DNA of 8,902 bases. Source: Planctomycetota bacterium (GTDB lineage Bacteria > Planctomycetota > Planctomycetia > Pirellulales > Lacipirellulaceae). Position 1 is the first letter of the stretch; the number at the start of each line of letters is the position of its first letter. Under the pieces are notes generated by a model. The model had not been told where the DNA came from and did no database searches. It saw only the letters and a program-made list of their open reading frames with translations. The stretch is taken from the NCBI GenBank assembly GCA_013151315.1, contig JAADIN010000110.1, positions 1-8,902 of the forward strand. The letters run 5' to 3'. Made by a program: the position numbers and the translations under genes. Shown piece by piece: positions 6,235-8,902 of the stretch.

Positions 6235-6939
6235 ATGGCGGTTACAACGGCGGTGTTGCGTGAGCTTCATCGTATTCACGGGCAGCTCAGCAATCTGCAC
6301 GATCGGCTTGCGCGCGGCCCTCGCCAAGTCAAAGCCCGTGAAGGACAGGTTTCTGGGCAGCAAGCGGTTTTGACTGAAGCTCAGGAAACGGTGAAGCAGA
6401 CGAAAATGGCTTCTGATAAGAAACAGCTCGACCTGAAGTCGGGCGAGATGAAGATCGAGGATCTGAAGGCGAAGCTCAACGGCTGCAGCAGTAACAAGGA
6501 GTATCAATCGCTGCTGGAGCAGATTTCTGCTTCGGAGATGGCGGGCAGTGTGCTTGCCGACGAAATTCTTGAAACCATGGAAAAAATCGATCAGTTGGAG
6601 GCGCATGTCGCTGAAGTGGAAAAGACTCTTGAGTTGGCGAACAACGAATTGATCAAGTGTCGAGACAAGGTTACTTCGGAGTCGGAAGAGATACGTGCGG
6701 ACCTCGGGCGGCTGGAGGGCGAATTGAAGGTCGCTGAGCAAGACTTGCCGGCAGATCTGAAGGACGAGTACCGGCGGGTGATTCGTGGTAAAGGGGTCGA
6801 CGGGATGGCCGAGGCGGATGGCCGGGTCTGCCAGGGCTGTGGTTTCCAGATTACGCTCAATATGCAGAACGATTTGTTGCTTTCCAAGCCGGTGTTTTGC
6901 AAATCGTGCGGCTGTTTGCTATACATTAGCGAGAGCTGA
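6235..6939 (+). CDS. Coiled-coil C4 zinc-ribbon protein, CT398/CdsZ-like
   Basis: The 234-residue protein has a long helical part, about 5-170, predicted as an antiparallel coiled-coil hairpin. It contains the family signature NKEYQSLLEQI (about 87-97). A C-terminal zinc ribbon follows, with CQGC (C199, C202) and CKSC (C222, C225), plus an extra C227. The family (zf-RING_7/CT398-like) is widespread. The chlamydial member is reported to bind sigma-54 and type III secretion components, so a role as an adaptor for transcription or protein complexes is plausible but inferred. It is cytoplasmic: there is no signal peptide. The gene has its own -10 box and a strong GGAGG ribosome binding site, and is followed 70 nt later by greA in the same direction, suggesting cotranscription. 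Length and motifs look complete. Family assignment is strong; exact function is unknown. Confidence 0.9.
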   Translation: MAVTTAVLRELHRIHGQLSNLHDRLARGPRQVKAREGQVSGQQAVLTEAQETVKQTKMASDKKQLDLKSGEMKIEDLKAKLNGCSSNKEYQSLLEQISASEMAGSVLADEILETMEKIDQLEAHVAEVEKTLELANNELIKCRDKVTSESEEIRADLGRLEGELKVAEQDLPADLKDEYRRVIRGKGVDGMAEADGRVCQGCGFQITLNMQNDLLLSKPVFCKSCGCLLYISES

Positions 6940-6964
6940 GTAAAATGATAGTAACCGTTCCCAA

Positions 6965-6994
6965 TGATGAATGACGAAATCCGAATGACGAATA
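6965..6994 (+). repeat. Degenerate ATGACGAA tandem repeat between zinc-ribbon gene and greA
   Basis: The spacer repeats AATGA(T/C)GAA: ATGATGAA, ATGACGAAATCCG, ATGACGAAT. From memory this phrase recurs in intergenic DNA of many planctomycetes and other bacteria. It fills most of the 70-nt spacer and shows no hairpin or U-run, so it is unlikely to terminate transcription. Confidence 0.5.
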
Positions 6995-7009
6995 TTACAC
7001 GAGGTTTTT

Positions 7010-7489
7010 ATGTCTGATCGCGTCCCGATGACACGCACCGGTTTTGACAAGCTCAAGGCCGACTTGAATGTGATGGAAAACGAGCAGATGCCCGTCATAG
7101 AAAAGCGAATCGCAGCTGCGCGCGCTGAAGGCGATCTTAGCGAAAACGCCGAGTACCATGGTGCTCGTGAGAGCCAGGGAATGTTGCAAGCGAAGATCAA
7201 CATGCTTCGCGATAAACTCGCGCGAGCTGACATTGTCGATACTTCGAAGCTGCCCAAAGATCAGGTTGTGTTTGGAGTGACCGTCAAGGTGAAAGATCTT
7301 GACTTTGGAGGCGACGAAGAATTTACGCTCGTCGGAGCGGGCGACGAAGACTACGACGTAGGAAAAATTCTCATCACGAGCCCGCTGGCTCAGGGCCTGC
7401 TTGGCAAGAAGGTGGGCGAAAAGGCGGAGATCGAAGTCCCTGCGGGTATCAACCGATTTGAGATTTTAGAGCTTCGCTTTGATGAGTAA
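7010..7489 (+). CDS. greA: Transcription elongation factor GreA
   Basis: GreA enters the RNA polymerase secondary channel and stimulates cleavage of backtracked transcripts, rescuing stalled complexes. The 159 residues match normal GreA length. An N-terminal coiled-coil hairpin (1-75) carries the signature AARAEGDLSENAEYHGARE, with the tip acidic pair D42 and E45 that helps coordinate the catalytic metal. The C-terminal FKBP-like domain (about 85-159) has ITSPLAQGLLGKKVGE. The start is clear: GAGG at 7001-7004, five T's, ATG. It probably shares a transcript with the upstream coiled-coil zinc-ribbon gene and is followed by a stem-loop at 7519-7548. All key residues are present; nothing is unusual. 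Confidence 0.97.
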   Translation: MSDRVPMTRTGFDKLKADLNVMENEQMPVIEKRIAAARAEGDLSENAEYHGARESQGMLQAKINMLRDKLARADIVDTSKLPKDQVVFGVTVKVKDLDFGGDEEFTLVGAGDEDYDVGKILITSPLAQGLLGKKVGEKAEIEVPAGINRFEILELRFDE

Positions 7490-7518
7490 GGGAACCTCTT
7501 GAAATCCCTCATGCAGAA

Positions 7519-7548
7519 GGGGGATGGCCCAGCGCACAGCCCACCCCC
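7519..7548 (+). terminator. GC-rich stem-loop after greA, likely terminator
   Basis: GGGGG-A-TGG (7519-7527) pairs with CCA-CCCCC (7541-7548), giving eight pairs with one bulged A and a 13-nt loop, 30 nt after the greA stop. T-rich sequence (GCTTTTCTTT) appears only about 30 nt further on, so it is not a classic intrinsic terminator. Confidence 0.4.
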
Positions 7549-7632
7549 GGCGAGGTGCCAAAGGTGGGGCGTTGCTGCTTTTCTTTACCCAACTCGGATT
7601 AGAGCGGTTATCTTTTGTGTGTTACGCAGGTT

Positions 7633-7673
7633 GAGCCGGCTTGGGTTATTCGGGCTCGGGGACGAGCCGGCTC
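7633..7673. repeat. GAGCCGGCT inverted repeats between convergent genes
   Basis: GAGCCGGCT (7633-7641) is matched by AGCCGGCTC (7665-7673). Within this, GGCTCG (7653-7658), loop GGGA, CGAGCC (7663-7668) is a perfect alternative hairpin. It lies between the ends of greA and the opposite-strand PEP-CTERM gene and could block read-through from either side. It lacks a U-run. The GAGCCG core recurs at 5667, 5694 and 8855. Confidence 0.5.
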
Positions 7674-7701
7674 GCTGTGGAATGCCCATGTGGGAATCGC
7701 T

Positions 7702-8685
7702 CTAGACTTCAAAGGTCGCAGAACGAGATGCGAAACGGCGTGTGCGGCGCGACAACACGCAGGGGATTCCGGCAATGGACAAGAGGAGAAACGAAGCGGG
7801 CTCTGGAATCACAATCGTCTGTAACGAGTAACCTGACCCCGCTAGTATATCATTGACCTCTGAGCGGTAAAACGGAACGAAGGTGTCAAAGTTCGCAGGC
7901 GTACCGTCGTCGAACGTACCGATTGCCCAATGAATTCCGGCCAATCCCAGCTGGGAGCCAACTCGAATGAATGTCGGGTACCCCGAGTCGCTTCCTTCAA
8001 ACCTCGATTCGTCGGGCGAGAATCCAGTCGCGGGATCATAATCGTAAGCGGCTACAAAGCCAATGTTTCCACTGACATTGATATTGCGGAAATTGTTCGC
8101 TGAGCCGGATAGTAGACGCTCCTCCCCGTCTAGTTCGTTTCGCCCGACGCGATGCTGTTTGCCGTAAGGCAAGAGCTCGGCGTTGTCAAATTCGCTCAGC
8201 GACGCATAGTCGAGAGTTGGGTAGAAAGCGATCTTATCTGAGGCAGGAATCGCCTCCGTGAGCGTGCCTACCAGAAGATCGGTTTCCGTACCCGGGAAAG
8301 ATGGATCGACCACAGCAGCCGTGGTCGAAATCGTGTAGGTCTTAATTTCGTCATCTTGGTTAACGAACGTGACGGTACCCGAAGGAGGGAAATGTCTTGA
8401 CGCTAGGAAATGAATTGGCGAGATCATCGTCAGTGGTCGGTTTGACCCACCGATTTCTATGCCGACGCCTGAGAGGTCGGAACCCGCAAGAAAAAAGTCC
8501 GGATTGGAGACGGGGCTGCCTTCGAAGCCGCCTGACGAAAATCGGTCGTGCCGAGCGGACGAATAGCCATCGATGATGGTTGCTTCACTCGTTGTGGCAA
8601 GAACCATTGTGCCCAGAACGACCGCGAATCGAGCGTTCGAAAGGAAACGCCGCGAGAGAAAACCTGTCTGAATTGTCGTGGTCAC
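7702..8685 (-). CDS. PEP-CTERM exported protein with trypsin-like protease fold
   Basis: The 327-residue protein is exported and probably anchored or sorted at the cell envelope by an exosortase. Residues 1-36 form a signal peptide (SRR then a hydrophobic stretch, likely cut near SEA). Residues about 85-285 carry a spaced triad reminiscent of S1 peptidases: H98 in ISPIHFLASRHF (compare LTAAHC), D136 in TDLLVGTL (compare DIALLKL), and S234 in GSDSGYPTF (compare GDSGGP), followed by GLAGIHWAIG at the usual distance. Residues about 293-316 are the PEP-CTERM sorting signal: IPEPAS, hydrophobic helix, SRRTRR. A ten-residue tail follows. The start is GTG, the only good start codon before an upstream in-frame stop. 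It is convergent with greA and seems monocistronic. The sorting signal is firm; protease activity is inferred, since the motifs around all three residues are atypical and it may be a non-catalytic relative. Confidence 0.85.
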   Translation of the reverse strand: MTTTIQTGFLSRRFLSNARFAVVLGTMVLATTSEATIIDGYSSARHDRFSSGGFEGSPVSNPDFFLAGSDLSGVGIEIGGSNRPLTMISPIHFLASRHFPPSGTVTFVNQDDEIKTYTISTTAAVVDPSFPGTETDLLVGTLTEAIPASDKIAFYPTLDYASLSEFDNAELLPYGKQHRVGRNELDGEERLLSGSANNFRNINVSGNIGFVAAYDYDPATGFSPDESRFEGSDSGYPTFIRVGSQLGLAGIHWAIGTFDDGTPANFDTFVPFYRSEVNDILAGSGYSLQTIVIPEPASFLLLSIAGIPCVLSRRTRRFASRSATFEV

Positions 8686-8734
8686 AGTGTTCTCGTTTCT
8701 GTTGTGAATAAGTTTACGCTATCAAAAATCATTT

Positions 8735-8750
8735 CAGCGATGTGTCGCTG
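8735..8750. promoter_or_regulatory. Palindromic site upstream of the PEP-CTERM gene
   Basis: CAGCGA-TGTG-TCGCTG is a perfect 6-bp inverted repeat with a 4-nt centre, 50 nt upstream of the GTG start. It could be an operator for a dimeric regulator or a hairpin in the leader RNA. On the minus strand TAATAC lies just upstream of it and TAAACT just downstream, both possible -10 boxes, which does not settle the choice. Confidence 0.35.
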
Positions 8751-8811
8751 CGTATTAGGAAATCTTTAGAGCCAATAGCTGGTTTGGTATCGAGTCTGAA
8801 CCGACTTAACT

Positions 8812-8838
8812 ATTCGTGCTATTCGTATGATTCGTGGT
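8812..8838 (+). repeat. Three-unit 9-nt ATTCGT repeat
   Basis: ATTCGTGCT, ATTCGTATG and ATTCGTGGT follow each other with a strict 9-nt period. Similar ATTCGTG phrases are, from memory, common in planctomycete intergenic DNA. No gene overlaps it. Confidence 0.55.
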
Positions 8839-8854
8839 TGGTTGTTTTTAGTTT

Positions 8855-8874
8855 GAGCCGCAAATAATCGGCTC
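8855..8874. repeat. GAGCCG/CGGCTC stem-loop
   Basis: GAGCCG, an 8-nt AT-rich loop, then CGGCTC. The first eight bases match the GAGCCGCAA core of the repeats at 5667 and 5694. The T-rich stretch lies before it on the plus strand, so it is not a normal intrinsic terminator in either direction. The remaining sequence to the window end shows nothing recognisable. Confidence 0.5.
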
Positions 8875-8902
8875 GGTGAATTACGACGGGTGCTTCCCCA
8901 GG

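Noticed and set aside
7499..7856. Small plus-strand open frames after greA
   Set aside because: They cross the stem-loops and the end of the opposite-strand PEP-CTERM gene, and have neither ribosome binding sites nor recognisable sequence.
8855..8874. Intrinsic terminator
   Set aside because: The T-run lies on the wrong side of the hairpin for both strands.

Overview
The window looks like chromosomal DNA of a planctomycete, most likely Pirellulales-like. This is inferred from gene content and style, not from a marker gene. The supporting signs are a PEP-CTERM exported protein, a large fused adenylate cyclase, a CT398-type zinc-ribbon coiled-coil protein typical of the PVC group, moderately high GC, weak ribosome binding sites on several genes, and intergenic DNA full of short degenerate repeats. 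I see no rRNA, tRNA, CRISPR array or intact transposase gene.

Layout. Positions 74-1876 (+) encode a class III adenylate cyclase with an SRPBCC-like N-terminus and a Cys4 zinc-binding middle region. Positions 1973-3076 (+) encode a protein with a ferredoxin-type 2[4Fe-4S] domain behind an unrecognised N-terminal domain. Positions 3224-5359 (+) encode an exported-N-terminus Na+/phosphate cotransporter with a PhoU-like C-terminus. A -10-like box and a structured leader that can fold in two exclusive ways precede it. Positions 5360-6234 hold no credible gene. They contain stem-loops and a 381-bp nested inverted repeat with matching terminal inverted repeats and a flanking 9-10 bp direct repeat, which is best read as a MITE-like non-autonomous mobile element. 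Positions 6235-6939 (+) encode a coiled-coil zinc-ribbon protein, followed after 70 nt by greA (7010-7489, +). A convergent PEP-CTERM protein with a recognisable trypsin-like His/Asp/Ser pattern occupies 7702-8685 (-). The last 217 bases hold its upstream region and further short repeats.

How the genes relate. The first three genes are co-directional and separated by 96 and 147 nt. They cover second-messenger synthesis, redox chemistry and phosphate/sodium transport, and nothing in the sequence shows that they share a pathway. The zinc-ribbon gene and greA probably form a small transcription-related unit with one promoter. The most unusual features are the intergenic mobile element with its target duplication, the candidate RNA switch in front of the phosphate transporter, and the trypsin-like PEP-CTERM protein.
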